NCBI GenBank assembly: GCA_029945375.1
Contig: JAQOTE010000015.1
Location: 62,001 to 126,000, forward strand
DNA from: Agaricus subrufescens
Lineage: Eukaryota; Basidiomycota; Agaricomycetes; Agaricales; Agaricaceae
Reading direction: 5' to 3'
Length of the DNA stretch: 64,000 nucleotides
Each line of letters opens with the position of its first letter. Position 1 is the first letter of the stretch. The translations under genes and the position numbers were made by a program. Below are positions 30,523-43,786 of the stretch, in pieces. Below the pieces are notes generated by a model. That model was not told the DNA's origin, ran no database searches, and saw only the letters and a list, made by a program, of their open reading frames with translations.

Positions 30523-33111
30523 ATGCTATGAGGAATAACTGGGGATACTTTAATTGTTCTCGTGCAGGCCATAGGCTATGCGGTTTCTCGTGTAGTGTTT
30601 GTTGATTGAATTACTTATTATTTGCCATGTTGAAGCAATTTGATAAATCGATAGCCCAATCTTCCTTTTTCTTTAATGGGCTCTTCGACGGTTTCTTGTT
30701 TCTTCTGTTTTGGCTTTTGTACGGAAGCTTGGAATGTATGTAATTGAAGTCGTAAGTATTATTGAAAGTGTGAAGTTGTTAATATCAATGTATGAAGAAG
30801 ATTCACAGCCCGAACGTCCATAAATTCGATCGTACTTAAGCCTTTCACGCTAATATATATTGGTAAAGCTACTTGATTGAACCGACTGGATGTTAGACTC
30901 CGCTCCCGTGCGTCGTAACATGATGGTTGACACAGGGATCGAGAAGACTTTATCAAACCGACTAGGTATGAGGGTTAATGGTGATTTGGTAAGTGAAAGT
31001 TTGCTAGATTGGTTTGATCAAAACCAGCAGTTATATCGTGCACCAGGGGTTTGAAGTTCATTCTCCGACACTTCCGGGGCTGCCCTGCCTTTGAAATGTA
31101 TGATATCTAATTATAACAGAAAAGTAAGCAAGACAATAGAAAACTGCAAAAGATCAGCTTTCTAGATATTTTTTGATGTTGTAGAATGTTATGACGTGCT
31201 CAATGAGTATGTCTGCCTAATTCGCACGAGTTCTTCAAGACGCAAACTCGACATGCCTCCTACACAACACTAAAACTGCTGATCATAAGGGCAGTACGGA
31301 TAACAAGATTTCCGGTCGTACTTTACTTAGCAAGAGCCAGAGTCGAATCCAAGATCAACGTGACGGAATATATTCACCCCGCCAGATCATTTTTGAAATT
31401 AAACCCTACCAAGAGTTGACATATCTAGCGGACTGAAGTACTAGAGAATGGAACCTCTCATTTCATCATATTTAAGTTATTGTTCCCATCAGAACATATC
31501 AGGTTATGTTTACCGCTCTCCCTAAATAAAGATGTTCTCCCTTCTGGCCAACCTTCAAGTACTGGAACAGGCTTATTTGATCCTTGCGGCCGATTTGATG
31601 CTGATGCCTGCAAATCGCGTCATGAGTTGACGAGATTGCCGAGGCAGCAAGCAGCAGTCGAAGCCGGCGGTCAGCATCCTTGACTCGGCTACTGAGTAGT
31701 CGCTCTCGTCAGAATCGAACAGTCGGGCTTGGGACGAGTTGATATCTCCTTGCCATGCCGCGACAGTGACAGCGCTAGTTCTATACTTGCTCAGAATGCG
31801 CCCGACGTAATGTTTGGCAGAGCTGTTGATGAGGGATGAGAGATTATGTGATCCGAATACATCGTACCAAGAGACAGGCAGCTCTCTAGAGATTATGCTT
31901 GAAATTAGCCCTCTCGATAGAGGAAAGTTTCTGATCGTCACTCTTGCAGCCCCAGGGCTGGACTCGGCAACTTCAAACAACCGGAGAGGTATCGATCATA
32001 CCAGCAGTTGTTACGGCATGACTAACCCCACGGTAGAGGTCTGCCATGACAGCGATGTGTTGGCAGTAACGCCTGAGTGGTTTAGTGCTTGTCGTCCATC
32101 CGACCATCGCAATCCATTCCAGCCAACACACACAGGTTCATCCAACAGATTGCACCGCCAAAAGGTCCAGCGTTACGAAAAGGCCTACCTGCTCTTTGCA
32201 GCCGGTCCTTGATGATGATGCTCCAGGCGGACAAAAGGCCTTCTTTCCCCGACTTTCGCCCGTTTACTGTTTCTTCTGTACCTTGTAACAGGCTATTTTT
32301 GTGAGCAAAACACAAGCATGTTCACAGATGCCTACTTTTATTTGGTCCTAATCCGCATATATCAGCAAATAACTTCATAAAAATACATGTTCAGTCTGAG
32401 CAATCAAGACGATGTTGAGATGAATTCCGCGATTTTATTGTTGAAGTCGACTTGGGTTCGTATCGTTGAGAAGAAGTGTATTCTCGAGGCAAGCGACGTG
32501 TATAATACATTCGATTTCGAGATGATTGTCCAGCTTTGCTGGGGTGAGTTTGCGACTGAAATTGTGTGGGGGAGAGATGTGATTTGAAGCGTACCAATGT
32601 TCTGAGGGCTTGAAAGCGTAGAAGATTCTCTATAACTTGCTGCCGTTAGTCTTTTTTAAACGTGCATGCAAGAGGAGAGCAACGTTGTATGCAAGTTCGA
32701 AAGACTCTTTGAACGAAATATTGAAGGCCGATGTTTATACGCCTGTATGAGATACTTCAATGTCGTGTGATCGTTGGCAGACACGTAGACCTCTTGGTGG
32801 CCAAACGTTTTACGATATGATAAGCCATCCATGATGGTGGGAAGTGTAAAGAAACATACACGGTCATAATGAACGATAGCAGCGGTATCAATATCTTAAG
32901 CCTCTAGGAATGCATCCACGCAACAACTAAGTATAATAGATGAAACAAGACATATAAGGACGCCTTTATTTACTTGGAGCTCAATTTATCAACAGCACAT
33001 ACCAACGCCTCTATCTCTGCCAAATCAGGGTTCTAGTCTCTAGTAAGCAAGGACGGAATTGTGCAGAAAGTGCAGTGCTATCTGCCCCCGTCGGGCGAGT
33101 CGGCCCGAGGT
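30523..33111. other. Intergenic, only unassigned frames
   Basis: Open frames of 135 codons (31573-31980, minus) and 132 codons (31814-32212, plus) overlap on opposite strands and neither shows a domain or splice context I recognise. The rest is AT-rich. Confidence 0.35.
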
Positions 33112-35508
33112 CTATTCGGGATAAGGGATTACATAATATGTGTTTTCTATAGATCGAAATCCTACGACCCGCCCACTAGGTACGCCTCCGAAAACAACAA
33201 CTTCAAGCCGTGGTGAGTCTCGTTGTATGACTTCTAGCTCAGAAACAAAAGCCTTCAACTCATCGCTCGAGTGTGGCTGTGGAAAAGACGAACACATTGT
33301 TAGGATAAACCAAAACTTAGTAAGGTGTGGCATGCTCACTCGATTTATTACCCAACCTTTCGAGAAAACCTTGCCAAAGAGGCCTTTATAAATCTTAGCT
33401 GGCGGAATCCCACTGAAGTCAAGATGTTCAAACTTGAGCTCTCCGAGCCAAACCATCCTACAAAGTTTCACATTATCACTCGAGAGCGTAACCCGCTGTG
33501 AAAATCATGAGGTTTGAGATTGGAACCAACAGTATTCAAATTGTATACCTCATACTCAACGAATCCCATCAAGTCAGCCGGGGAGAGATAGTAAAGTAGC
33601 TTGGCCATGTGGACCTCCAGTAGCGGCTGCTCGTACAAGTTGGCCAGTGAGTCTTGTCGCTTGACCCAAATCTGGAGTGGAAATCTGGCAATGGAGCAAA
33701 CAACGTCGTGGAAAAGTGTTGCATGAAATTTCGTAACTGTAGTTGATGGTTTCTCGCCAGACATTTCTGAGCAGTATTGGAGCCACATAGATTCAACGAA
33801 CGCTGATACTACGTCAACATTCAGTATGAAGAGCAAAACATCATACGTACCAAGCGCTGTATCATCTCCTCCGCATTTCTTCCAAAGCTCTACCAGGTTC
33901 GATGCTACAACCTTCTCCATGTCAATGCTATCACCCACATAAAAACCGGCGGATCTACTTGGGTCTTTAAGGTAGTCGGAAAATGATGCATGAAGAAACG
34001 TCAAGTTCTGCTTGTGGGCCACTTTCCAATCCGGAATCTTGAGCGCAGATCGGCACTTGGTCAGAGATGCGTAAATAGTATTTCGGCTGAGGTCGAAGAG
34101 TATAGACATTCCTCTGAGTGTTCTAAATCTGCGCAGACGAAGATAATCTATCTCATGAACAGCGAACCCAAGCAGTAGTTTGGCCGCTCCCAAGTGGGTT
34201 GGTGGGATCGAAGAAAGGATTTCGTGGTAGACTGCATCCAAGTGAATAAATGGATTGTCGTTCGTTGGAACATGAGTGGAACGACTGATGACAGATATCA
34301 GAATCTTGAACCGCAACACCGGATCAGCGCAATCAGGATCTCTGATGAACTCCATCACTACTTGAGCGTATACAAAAAGACCTGAAGCAGCAACAGTCAG
34401 CTGCAGGAAGTCGGTGTCGCTCGGCCAATCGCTCGGAAGAGACTGGCGGTACTTCTTCTGTATTGCCTTGAAGCTCGATCGCAAGAATCGCTCGACGTCC
34501 TCGCATGCTTCTGTGGAGTCGATGGGAATGTACTCCTTGCGACAACTGCGACCCACTTCATCATCGTCAAACGTATTTGATATGTGTGACTCGGGACGGC
34601 TGGCTATGATCCAGGCAAGGGGAACGTCACCGTGATCGCGCACAAATGCGCTGATGAGATGGATGATGTTGCACTGCGCATCCTCTCCTCGTAGCTCGTC
34701 AAGTCCATCCAGCAATATACCCCATCGTTTACCACCTGCCCCAATCTTCCTCTCTACAAATGGCTCAACGATGAACGTCGCAAATTGGGCCTCCATGTCT
34801 CTACGTAACAATTCTGGATCAAGGCTGATTCGCTCAACAATGTAAGTGCGGTATGCCTCAATCCGAGTGGCCAACTGGTAGGCAATAGTGATGAAGATTC
34901 CATTTGGGTTGTTGCGTTTGTTCGGGCGAGAGATGAATACAGACGCTCCGAGGGATTTTGATTTCGCAAGATATTCGGCAAATGTCTGGACGATGGCAGA
35001 CTTCCCGACGCCAGCGGGGCCGGTGATCCACAATAGTAGTTCCTGCAGGACTTCACCCTCGAACCAAGAGGTAATGCGACCGATAAGCTTGACACGAGTG
35101 TCGGGGTGGCAACGTGGAGGTGGTGAACGAGCGGAGGAGTCGTGAGCAGCACCCTGGATGATATGTTGAGAAAGCAAAGTCATGACTTAACAATGAGGCA
35201 AATGTGAGCTCGAATAGAAGCTGAAGAATTCAAGGCCGCCTACCTTGTGTTGCTGTAGCATGATCGCCATGTATATTGACCACCATATTATGCTGATCTC
35301 CTCGTATAGATGTCATGATGGAATCTTTTACTGCAACGCCTTCTGCATTTTCAAAGAAGTTCCCCGATCCTGTATGCCACGAGGCAAGCTTTGGTCAGGT
35401 TCATAGAGTTTTATTGTCGGAGCACTAACCTTCACGACTCGCGTTCTTTGAGGGAAAGAAACGTGATAGCCACTCCTTCAATTTGACTCTTTTCTTCTGA
35501 GGCGGCAT
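33112..35508 (-). CDS. NACHT NTPase N1, NLR-like, intact
   Basis: Six exons on the minus strand: 35430-35508, 35244-35369, 33851-35185, 33549-33802, 33340-33495, 33112-33276, giving 704 residues in frame. Exon 1 encodes a basic start (MPPQKKRVKLKEWL). Exon 2 carries GDQHN..GDHATATQ. The NACHT domain has Walker A GPAGVGKS (about 124-131), Walker B GILLDGLDEL (about 224-233) and WIIASRPES (about 259-267). The C-terminal ~260 residues end FGGVPSGRVVGF..YYVIPYPE and show no WD40, ankyrin or TPR repeats. Fungal NACHT proteins act in self/non-self recognition and cell death. That role is inferred from the family. The first member of a tandem array. Confidence 0.85.
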
Positions 35509-36254
35509 GTTGCACCAAGAGGAGGAGTTGGAGTAGTGGTGGGAGGAAAGGCGGAAATGCTTCTAGGCACACTGCCTCCTTTCATGACGTGAAGCTCGGC
35601 ATTTGCCCATGACACATAGACGCTGGGAATTGCCTTACGATCTGGTCGCTTCAGACTAGTGGATCGTTGACTCACTGCTGGCTTCAATTGGGGCTCATGC
35701 CAGAGTGGTTGTCGACCATAACGTGGCCAAACCTATAGTTATCATTGTGACGACAAACGCTTGATTATTCATGAGATTGTCGGTGAGATGAAGATCATTC
35801 ACAGAATAGGTGATTAGTATAGGACATTTCAATGTTTGAAGATAATTGGCCAGTTTCCCTGGAGTGAGTTTCCAACTAGCATCGTGGACAATATTTTGTG
35901 ATGCGCAGGGGAGAGTTACCCGAGGGGTAATACCGGCGGTCGATATGATGACATTATACATATGCTAAGCATTAGTTGATATGCCAAATCGCCAGATTTA
36001 CAAAAAGCTATTGTACCGACAAGTATACAAACGTCAATGTCTCTAACTTCTCGAATAAGAATATATTGTCCTGAGTTAAGGTGTGGCAAGATCGTTAGAG
36101 GGCTTTTCGTGAGTGATTCTTTCGAGTAGGGGCTCAGTACACCTGGTGGCAATCGTCTCAAACAACTTCATATTACTGTTCTATTTTAATATCAATACAA
36201 TGCTAGACGGTGAGAGGGATATTTGAAACCAATTCACGATGAAATTGGGTCTAT
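35509..36254. other. N1 5' flank
   Basis: No gene. The segment around 35700-35745 resembles the flank 200 bp upstream of N4 (GTCGACCATAACGTG near 46446), so both are parts of a duplicated unit. Confidence 0.5.
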
Positions 36255-38676
36255 TCAGGGTAAGGGATTACATAATAGTATATTTTCTGCGTGATATCTA
36301 AATCCTACAACCTGCCCACTAGGTACGCCTCCAAAGATAACAACATCAAGTTGTGGACAGCTTTCCTGAATGGCTTCTAGCTCGGATACAAACACATTCA
36401 ACTCATCAGTAGAGCGAGGCTGTCGGAAAGACGAAAACATTGTCAGGAGAGGGCAACTCAGCCAGGTGAGTGGGTATGCGTACTCTATGTAATGTCCAAC
36501 CCTTCTTGAAAACTTGACCAAATTTTCCTTGGGAAGCCCTAACCGGGCTTGCCTCTTTCCAGTCGAGATGTCGAAAGGTGAGGCTTCCGAGCTGTGCTTT
36601 CCGGCAAAGGTTTATATTAGTACTCGAAAGCGTGCCCTGCTGTGGAGGATGGTAAGGCTGGGGATTGAAAGTGAGAATATTTAGATTATGTACCTCAAAG
36701 TCAACGAATCGCTTCAAGTCAGGCAGGGATAAATGGTAGCATAGTTTAGCCATGTGGACGTCCAGTAGCGGTAGCTCGTACAGATCAGCCGGTCCATACG
36801 ACAGATAGTGTCGTCTAGCCCAGATTTGGAGGGGAAACATTGCAACAGAGGAAACGATGTCGGAGAAAAGTGCTGCATGAAGTTTTGCAACAGTAGATGA
36901 CGGTTTCTCGCCATTCACTGTAGAGCAATGGTGAAGCCAGGTAGATTCAACTAATGCTGAGGCCAGTATACCGTTAACACTCAGTACGACAATTCGCATG
37001 CAGCACGTACCCGGCGCAATATCATCTCTGCTACATTTCTTCCACAGCTCGACAAGGTTTGATGCCACCACTCTCTCAACGTCACTGAGATCACCGATAT
37101 AATAATCTGCAGATCTGTTTGAGTCTTTCAGGTAGTCGGAAAATGATGCATGAAGAAACGTCAAATTCTCCTTGTGTGCAACTTTCCAATCGGGTATCTT
37201 TAGCGCAGACCGGCACTTGGTGAGAGATGCGTAGATGGTGTTTCGGCTAAGACTGAAGAGTAAGGACATTCCTCTGAGGGTTCGAAATCTTTGAAGACGA
37301 AGATAATCTATCTCATAAACAGTGAGTCCAAGCAACAATTTGGCCGCTCCCCAGTGCGTTGGTGATATTGAGGAAAGGATTTCGTGGTAGAATGCATCCA
37401 GGTGGACAAAAGAATTATCGTTTGTCGGAATATGAGAGGAACGACTGATGACAGATATCACAATCTCGAACCGCAAGGCAGGGTCAGCACAATCAGGATC
37501 TCTGATGAAATCCATCACGACTTGAGCGTATACAAAAAGGCCCGAAGCCGCAACAGTTAGCTGCAGAAAGTCGGTATCGGTAGGCCAGTAACCCGGAAGA
37601 GACTGGCGATACTTCTTCTGTATCGCCTTGAAACTCGATCGCAAGAACCGCTCGACGTCCTCGCATGCTTCCGTTGAATCAATGGGAATGTACTCCTTGC
37701 GACAACTTCGACCCACTTCATCATCGTCAAATGTATTCGATATGTGTGACTTGGGACGGCTAGCTATGATCCAGGCAAGGGGGGCGTCACCATGATCGCG
37801 CACAAAGGTGCTGATGAGATGGATGATGTTGCACTGCGCATCCTCTCCTCGTAGCTCGTCAAGTCCATCCAGTAATATACCCCATCGTTTACCACCTGCC
37901 CCAATCTTCCTCTCCACAAACGGCTCAACAATAAATGTCGAAAATTGGGCCTCCATGTCGCCACGTAACAACTCTGGATCGAGACTGATACGCTCGACAA
38001 TGTAAGATCGATATGCCTCAATCCGAGTGGCCAACTGGTAAGCAATGGTAATAAAGATTCCGCTTGGGCCGTTGCGCTTGTTTGGACGAGAGATGAAAAC
38101 GGACGCTCCGAGAGATTTCGATTTCGCCAGATACTCAGCAAAAGTCTGGACAATGGCTGATTTCCCAACACCAGCGGGATCGGTGATCCATAGCAGCAGT
38201 TTTTGAAGTGCTTCGCCTTCGAACCAAGTGGTGATGCGAGTAATGAGCTTGACGCGGGTGTCGGGGTGACAGCGTGGTGGAGGAGTACGCGCGGAGGAAT
38301 CATGAGCAGCGCCCTGGATGATATGTTGCGAAAGTAAACTCATGACTTGGCAAAAGTGAGCTGCAATAGCAAATGGAATACGGAACTACTTACTTTGTGT
38401 CACCGTGGCATGATCGCCTTGTGTATTATACACCATACTATTGTTCACTGTATTGTGATTATGTTGATCCCCTTGTACAGACATCAGGATCGAATCCTTG
38501 ACAGCGAAACCTTCCGCATTTTCAAAGAAGCCTCCTGATCCTGTGGAGTGTAAGGTTGGATTAGTTCCACAAATAGCAATATTGTTGAAGCACGTACCTC
38601 CGCAACTTGCGTCCTTGGACAAAAAGAAACCCGATAGCCACTGCTTGAACTTAACTCTCTTCTTCTTGGGCAGCAT
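36255..38676 (-). CDS. NACHT NTPase N2, altered P-loop
   Basis: Exons 38598-38676, 38394-38540, 37011-38345, 36694-36956, 36484-36639 and 36255-36419 give 714 residues. The start is MLPKKKRVKFKQWLSGFF and exon 2 has GDQHNHNTVNNSMVYNTQGD. The Walker A motif reads DPAGVGKS, with the first glycine replaced by Asp, while Walker B (GILLDGLDEL) is kept. The last residues are in a different frame from the other copies (ENILLCNPLP instead of YYVIPYPE) because of a small indel before the stop. It may bind nucleotide poorly, or be an early pseudogene. Intron positions are the same as in N1. Confidence 0.8.
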
Positions 38677-39830
38677 TTCGTAGTGACAGGAAAGTAGGGG
38701 CGGTGGTGGGAGAAAAGAAGGAGATCCTTGGAGCACTACCCCCATTCATGATGTGAAGGCCACCGGCATTTGCCCATGAAGTCATCTCCTGATCCATACA
38801 CGCCGTGAATTCTTACGGTTGAGTCCCTTTGCGCTGACGAGTGAGTCGCTGATACCTTGAATAAGAAGATGTGCCAGTGTGGATGTAAGCAGTAGAAAGA
38901 CTAGGACTATTGTCAGTGCTGAAGCGCTGACCTTCCACACACAACGGCAGAGGGAGGGCGAAGGTTGTTTGTGAATTGATCCGAGTTGTTGTATCCCATT
39001 CAAAACATCACGTGCTGCTTCCTCTGCTTCGATTCCTCGCGCAAGAACACACACTCCCTGCCGACTCACAGCCCAGAATGCCCTCATAAGAACCTTGACA
39101 TACTCCATCCACGTTCACCAGAAGCTGTCATCTGTATCTGTATTTATAATCCCCTTTGCGCCTATTGTGTCAGGCCAGCCTTCTCTTGACCGTTCTCGTG
39201 ATTCAGCACTTTGTGGAACCCTCATCCTTTTACTTGACTGGTTCCTATACCACAGCACCTTTCTCAAGACTACCCAGACCCAAGTGCGTCAGTCACCCTT
39301 TCTATTAACTCACGAATACTTGACATCCCTGTCCCGCAGACCAGACCTTTACAAAACGCCTAGCAAAATCTTGCCACTGCCTCGTTTGACCTCCCGAGTG
39401 TTACAAAAGGAGACGTATAGATTAGGATGTAGCACAAAGGGCTATTCAACTCATGAGTGGTGGTACGGCAAGATTTGGGGTCGATATCACATCGCCAGAA
39501 CATCAAGTCAAGGTGAGTCATTTCCAACCTACATATCTGAGTTGGTAGGATCTTAATGGGGTGTTCATGCACAAGACATCGGCGGCTCAATGATGGATGC
39601 TATACTAAGCATCACATAGCTAACCTGGTCGCTTGAACAAGAGCTGAATAGGACCACAATTGATTCATCTTCGACAACGCGGTAATGTAGGATAATATGA
39701 CATTCAATACAATCATTTGCCTACTATGGTCTATGGTCGCCAAGCCACGATTAAAAGGAACAGCAAGCTGAGTATCAGTATCTAAGACGATTTTGACGGT
39801 GGAAAATATGTTTAAAACCAATTGGCAGAT
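38677..39830. other. N2 5' flank, repeated unit
   Basis: No gene. The sequence TGAGTCGCTGATACCTT..GTTGTATCCCATTC (38845-39000) recurs upstream of the relic at 55160 and of N5 (about 59515-59690), showing that promoter regions were duplicated with the genes. Confidence 0.5.
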
Positions 39831-42252
39831 CTATTCGGGATAAGGGATCACATAATATGTGTTTCCTGGGTATTTAAATCCTACGACCCGTACACTGGGT
39901 ACGCCTCCGAAAACAGCAACTTCATGGTCTGGTGAGCCTTTCTGAATGGCTTCTAGCTCAGATATAAACGCGTTTAACTCAGCACTTGAGCGCGGCTGTC
40001 GGAAAGACGAGAACGTAGTCAGAGGAGTTCAAGTTGTAGCAATGCGGGCACGCTCACTCGATCTAGTGTCGAACTCTTCGTGAAAACCATCCCCGTCCGC
40101 CTTTCATAAACCTTCGTTGGGCGCATCCCTTTCCAGTCTAGGTGCCCAAACGTAAGGTCCTTGAGCTGAACCGTCCGAGAAAGTTTCGCGTCCTTACTTG
40201 TGGATGAATGCAGCTGTAAAATAACTGAGCGCCTGGAGCGAAACCAAGAGTGTGGGTTGTGTACCTCCCAGAAAACCAAATCTGCCAAATCAGTCGGGGA
40301 GAGGAGGTAGCATAGCTTCGCCATGTGGACTTCCAGTATCGGTAGTTTATACAGGTCAGGCAGCGAATACGTGTATCGTGATATTGTCTCGTATTTGCGT
40401 GGAAACCTTGAAACGGAGGAAACTATATCTTGGAAGAGTGCTGCATGAAATTTTGTGACTGCCGATGTCAGTTTCTCGCCGCTCATTATCGAGCAATGCT
40501 AGAGCCACGTAGATTCAATTAATGCTGCAGCCAATATTACGTCAATCATTTAGTATGAGGATTCACACAAAGCACGTACCTGGTGCGATATCATCTCCGC
40601 TACATTTCTTCCACAGCTCTACAAGGTTTGGTACCACGACTCTCTCGACGTCGCTGATATCACCAACATAGTAGTCCGCAGATCGTTTCGAGTCCTTGAG
40701 GTAGTCGGAAAACGATGCGTGAAGAAACGTCAGATTTTGCTTGTGCGCAACTTTCCAATCTGGAATCTTGAGCGCAGATCGGCACTTGGTCAGACATGCG
40801 TAAACAGTATTGCGGTTGAGGGTGAAGAGTACGGACATTCCTCTCAGCGTCCGGAATGTTTGGAGGCGAAGTTCGCTTATCTCGTGAACAGTGAATCCAA
40901 GTAACAATTTCGCTGCTCCCCAGTGCGCTGGTGATATCGAGGAAAGAATTTCATGGTAGAATGCGTCCAGGTGGACAAAAGGATTATCGTTTGTCGGAAC
41001 ATGAGAGGAACGACTGATGACAGATGTCACAATCTCGAACCGCAACGCCGGGTCAGCGCAATCCGGATCTCTGATGAAATCCATCACGACTTGAGCATAC
41101 ACGAAAAGGCCCGAAGCAGCAGCAGTCAGTTGCAGGAAGTCGGTATCGGTAGGCCAGTCACTCGGAAGAGACTGCCGATATTTCTTCTGTATCGCCTTGA
41201 AACTAGATCGCAAGAACCGTTCGACGTCCTCGCACGCTTCCGTCGAATCAATGGGGATGTACTCCTTGCAACAGATGTGCTGCACTTCATCATCATCAAA
41301 CGTATTCGATATGTGTGACTCGGGACGACTGGCTATGATCCAGGCAAGGGGGGCGTCTCCGTGATCGCGTACAAATGTGCTGATGAGATGGATGATGTTG
41401 CATTGTGCATCCTCTCCTCGTAGTTCATCAAGACCATCCAGCAATATACCCCATCGTTTACCCCCTGCCCCGATCTTCCTATCCACAAATGGCTCTACAA
41501 TAAACGCCGCAAATTGGGCTTCCATATCTCTTCGTAACAATTCCGGGTCGAGGCTGATCCGTTCAACAATGTAACTGCGATATGCCTCGATCCGAGTGGC
41601 CAGCTCATATGCTATGGTGATGAAGATGCCATTTGGGCTGTTGCGTTTGTTCGGGCGAGAGATAAATACGGACGCTCCGAGGGACTTTGATTTCGCGAGA
41701 TACTCAGCAAATGTCTGGACAATGGCTGATTTCCCAACACCAGCGGGGCCAGTGATCCAAAGCAGCAGCTCCTGTAGGGCTTGACTCTCGAACCAAGCAG
41801 TGACACGGACAATCAGCTTGATGCGTGTGTCAGGGTGGCAGCGTGGAGGAGGTGAACGAGCGGAGGAGTCATGAGCAGCGCCCTGGATGATATGTTGAGA
41901 AAGTAAGGTCATGACTTGTAAAATGAATGTGAGCTTGCGAGCGAATCGAAATATCGGGTCGCTTACTCTGTGTCATTGCAGTATGGTCGCCTTGTATATT
42001 GTACACCGTATTGTTACTGTTCACTGTACTGTTCACCATATTATGTTGGTCTCCTCGTACGGACGTCATGGTTGAATCCTTTACAGCAACGGCCTCTGCC
42101 CTTTCAAAAAACCCCCCTGATGTTGTGTAGCGTGAAAATCAGACCCATCGAGCGTTAGTATCAAACCACTAACCTTCACGATTCCCATTTTTTGATGGAA
42201 GGAAACTCGATAGCCACCCCTGGAATTTGACTCTGTTCATGAGGGGTGGCAT
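39831..42252 (-). pseudogene. NACHT NTPase N3, nonsense and splice lesion
   Basis: The same six-exon layout: 42174-42252, second exon ending near 42115, 40580-41914, 40265-40524, 40058-40213 and 39831-39995. The NACHT exon is intact with GPAGVGKS and GILLDGLDEL. Exon 4 contains TAG at 40499-40501 where the other copies have Gln or His (WLQYCS), which removes the C-terminal ~190 residues. The acceptor before exon 2 reads ..ACAAC where other copies have ..ACAG, so a shifted acceptor would be needed. Exon 2 encodes GDQHNMVNSTVNSNNTVYNIQGD. Confidence 0.8.
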
Positions 42253-43786
42253 TTCGCACAGCGAGGGAAGTAGGGGTGATGGCGGGAGGAACCAAGGAAA
42301 TGCCCCGAGGCACTGCCTGCATCACGAAAGCGTGGAGGGCGCTCGGCAGTTGCCCAAGAAGCCATCTCCTGACACAGAAAGGCTGTTCTTATGAGCTGCT
42401 TGCTTCCCGCTAGTGGACACGCGACCTAGTGTTAGTTTCAGTTGCAAGACGTGCCAGGGTGAATGTTAATCATATTCGACCACGCCTATTGCTAGCGTTG
42501 CGTTTCCCCCTTGCCCTGGGGTTTTTGCGTCCATCTGATTTGCAAATACGCCTGCTCATCCATCTTCTCTCCACCTCCTTCCTCTCCACCTCCCCCCTCT
42601 CCTTTGTTTTTCCTCCCCTTCTCGCTTTCCTTCTGTAGTTTTGTTGGTGTGACTTTTCCGATCGAGATCATGCGAGAGTTGATGATGGAGGTAGGCTATC
42701 AGATGTTGTTTTCTGACTGATGCGTATCGATCCACAGCCTGGCCAGCGGAAATTTGAGTGGTTGAACATCACAGCACTCATTTCGAAATCGGACGATATG
42801 GGAGTTGCCTGGAATTGATCCGAATTTCCATATCTGGCTCAACGCATCACGCCATCCTTCCTTCGACTCTCACAAGTGCAGTAGCAGCAGTACAACTTGC
42901 TTGCCGACTACAGCCTGGAATGCCCTCACATCTACAATATATGAGCGCATGAATTTTTCTTTTATGCTCCCCAAAATCTAATCCGCATCGGCGGATCGCC
43001 ACCCTCTTATCTCTTGTCGTCCCGGGACCCTCATCAGTCTACTACCCCGCTTCTTCCTATACCATCGCACCTTTGTCAAGCACTCAAACCAAAGCACGTC
43101 AATAGCCCCTTTTCATTAACTCACGTACTAAGTTTGTCATATTTCTTGGCATCCTACACTCAAGCTAGCAGATAAACGGGACAAGCTCACCTTCGCTGCA
43201 CGGTCACACCATAAGATCAAAACACAGATCAGTTAGCATGCCAGCCAATTTTTTGAATCAAAACTGGCCTGATAAATTAGTATGATGTTATATTCAACGC
43301 CTACTCTGTTGTCTCTGGTAGACGCAGGCGCTTTACAAACCCTTGAAGATTATGCTACTACACACCAGCCAAATGAGGTAATTGAATAGGAATGAGCGCA
43401 TTCCAATTGCTCTTGCCGAGATCGGAAGAAGTAGTTCCGGGTGCCATGTCGGAAGCGGGGCAGACGCATAAGGTGGCTCGAGACTTGGGAAAACTATGCA
43501 TATTTGGGAAATGATGGAGGTATACTATGTTGGCGTTGGGCGTGTTGGTGAGGTGTTTGAAGGTTGTTAGAGGACCCGTGGCGCCGTTTTTCTCTCGAGT
43601 AGGAAATCGGGTATCTAGCAGAAGTCATCTAAGAAGATTTCAAATTACCGTTCTACTTCGATACAATTGCTTACCTAGCATGGTTCGTGATCTCCAAGCC
43701 ATGACTGGAAGGAATAGCACGCTGGGTACCAGGATATTGAAGGCAATCTTAGATAACGAAAAAGATATGTAAAGTAGTTGGAAGAT
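42253..43786. other. N3 5' flank and unit boundary
   Basis: No gene. CTACAGCCTGGAATGCCCTCACA (42908-42930) is shared with the flanks of other units. 43400-43786 leads into the N4 3' end. Confidence 0.4.

Noticed and set aside
31573..32212. Overlapping frames of 135 and 132 codons on opposite strands
   Set aside because: Both cannot be judged by eye and neither shows features; kept as unassigned.
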